Assembly (NCBI GenBank): GCA_910588215.1
Contig: CAJUQJ010000009.1
Coordinates: 62,001 to 126,000 of the forward strand
Direction: 5' to 3'
DNA: 64,000 nt
Source of the DNA: an uncultured Lachnospiraceae bacterium
GTDB lineage: Bacteria > Bacillota > Clostridia > Lachnospirales > Lachnospiraceae
The notes beneath the pieces were generated by a model. The model was not told where the DNA came from and ran no database searches. It was given only the letters and a program-made list of their open reading frames with translations. This document shows, in pieces, positions 63,587 to 64,000 of this stretch. Position 1 is the first letter of the stretch. Every line of letters starts with the position of its first letter. A program made the translations under genes and the position numbers.

Positions 63587-64000
63587 CTATATCATCCAAA
63601 AATGTCTTAATGCCTCTATGATAGCCTTCTCTTTTTCTGGTGGGCATTTCGGCTGTCTGTAATCTTCAGACTTCGGCAAATTATAATTTACTCTTTCCAC
63701 AATCCCACACTTCCGCTTCACCTGTGCAATATAGAGATTGCTGACTTGCAGACCCGTCTTCTCTTTCACATACGCCTTAATTTCTTCATAGGTCGCCTTG
63801 CTCTCCGCAGCCGTCAAATCCATCTCATCCAAATTCAATTCCACCTCAATATGATGCTCGACATTTAGTTTGGACAATAAGCACACAGTCTCAACGTCAT
63901 CCGTAAACGGAAACATGTCTACCGGTGTCATCTCCACCACCTGGTATCCGCTCTTTCGTTCCGGTTTGACCTTCTCCTTTTGCTGCTTTCCTCCACTTGT
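63587..64000 (-). CDS. rlmD: RlmD-type 23S rRNA methyltransferase, C-terminal part (5' outside window)
   Basis: Open to the right edge; visible residues begin KVKPERKSGYQVVEMTPVDM, then FPFTDDVETVCLLSK, the last motif of the RlmD/TrmA methyltransferase family. After it comes an extension EHHIEVELNLDEMDLTAAES, ATYEEIKAYVKEKTGLQVSN and LYIAQVKRKCGIVER, ending EKEKAIIEALRHFWMI. Such tails are seen where mobile elements sit in rlmD. It probably marks the right boundary of the island. Confidence 0.75.
   Translation of the reverse strand, partial: TSGGKQQKEKVKPERKSGYQVVEMTPVDMFPFTDDVETVCLLSKLNVEHHIEVELNLDEMDLTAAESKATYEEIKAYVKEKTGLQVSNLYIAQVKRKCGIVERVNYNLPKSEDYRQPKCPPEKEKAIIEALRHFWMI

Overview
The window looks like chromosome of a gut-type Lachnospiraceae (Clostridia, Bacillota). 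Pointers are the Firmicutes-style regulators (LicT antiterminator, YesM/YesN two-component pair, LacI, BlaI/BlaR1, an Rrf2 Fe-S regulator), a ptsH-ptsI pair, a small Spo0A-C-like protein, strong AGGAGG ribosome-binding sites, and many glycoside hydrolases aimed at plant or host glycans. Most genes lie on the minus strand. No rRNA or CRISPR array is visible; there is one tRNA (Val, CAC).

Layout. 1-805: 5' part of an amidohydrolase. 1062-5524: MoxR ATPase / DUF58 / transglutaminase operon. 5596-8426: AraC regulator divergent from a GH30 glycosidase. 8509-12336: acyltransferase-like protein and a BlaI/BlaR1 pair. 12333-15898: IlvD-type sugar-acid dehydratase, DapA-type aldolase and GntR regulator. 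15914-20494: beta-glucoside PTS operon (licT, EIIBCA, phospho-beta-glucosidase) with a RAT/terminator switch. 20622-24222: hypothetical gene, ybaK, and ptsH-ptsI. 24588-31676: LacI regulator, amylosucrase-type GH13, GH27 alpha-galactosidase and GH31, consistent with raffinose-type or xylo-oligosaccharide use. 31725-41237: ZIP transporter, cyclase, a large Lhr helicase, CutC, MFS exporter and two small regulators. 41507-50296: tRNA-Val, then a second GH31 with its sugar ABC transporter and YesMN.

50743-55133 is a sulfur/Fe-S operon: a Cys/Met-rich leader peptide with a terminator, then metY, a broken cysK, iscS, iscU and an iscR-like gene. It looks like classical attenuation by a cysteine-rich leader peptide. 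55102-64000 is mobile, AT-rich accessory DNA: gene remnants, a large serine recombinase, RhuM, a 52-residue ORF, a truncated hsdR, an unrecognised 1213-residue protein with a C-terminal PD-(D/E)XK nuclease signature, and the 3' end of an rlmD-type methyltransferase gene that looks like the integration site.

Several non-coding repeat families are scattered through intergenic regions. Two related structured elements (24235-24518 and 51263-51473) share an 85-bp core with one mismatch, each has candidate target-site duplications, and each sits just upstream of a promoter. Three triple-hairpin leaders lie directly before start codons. One palindromic repeat is present in a long and an internally deleted form.
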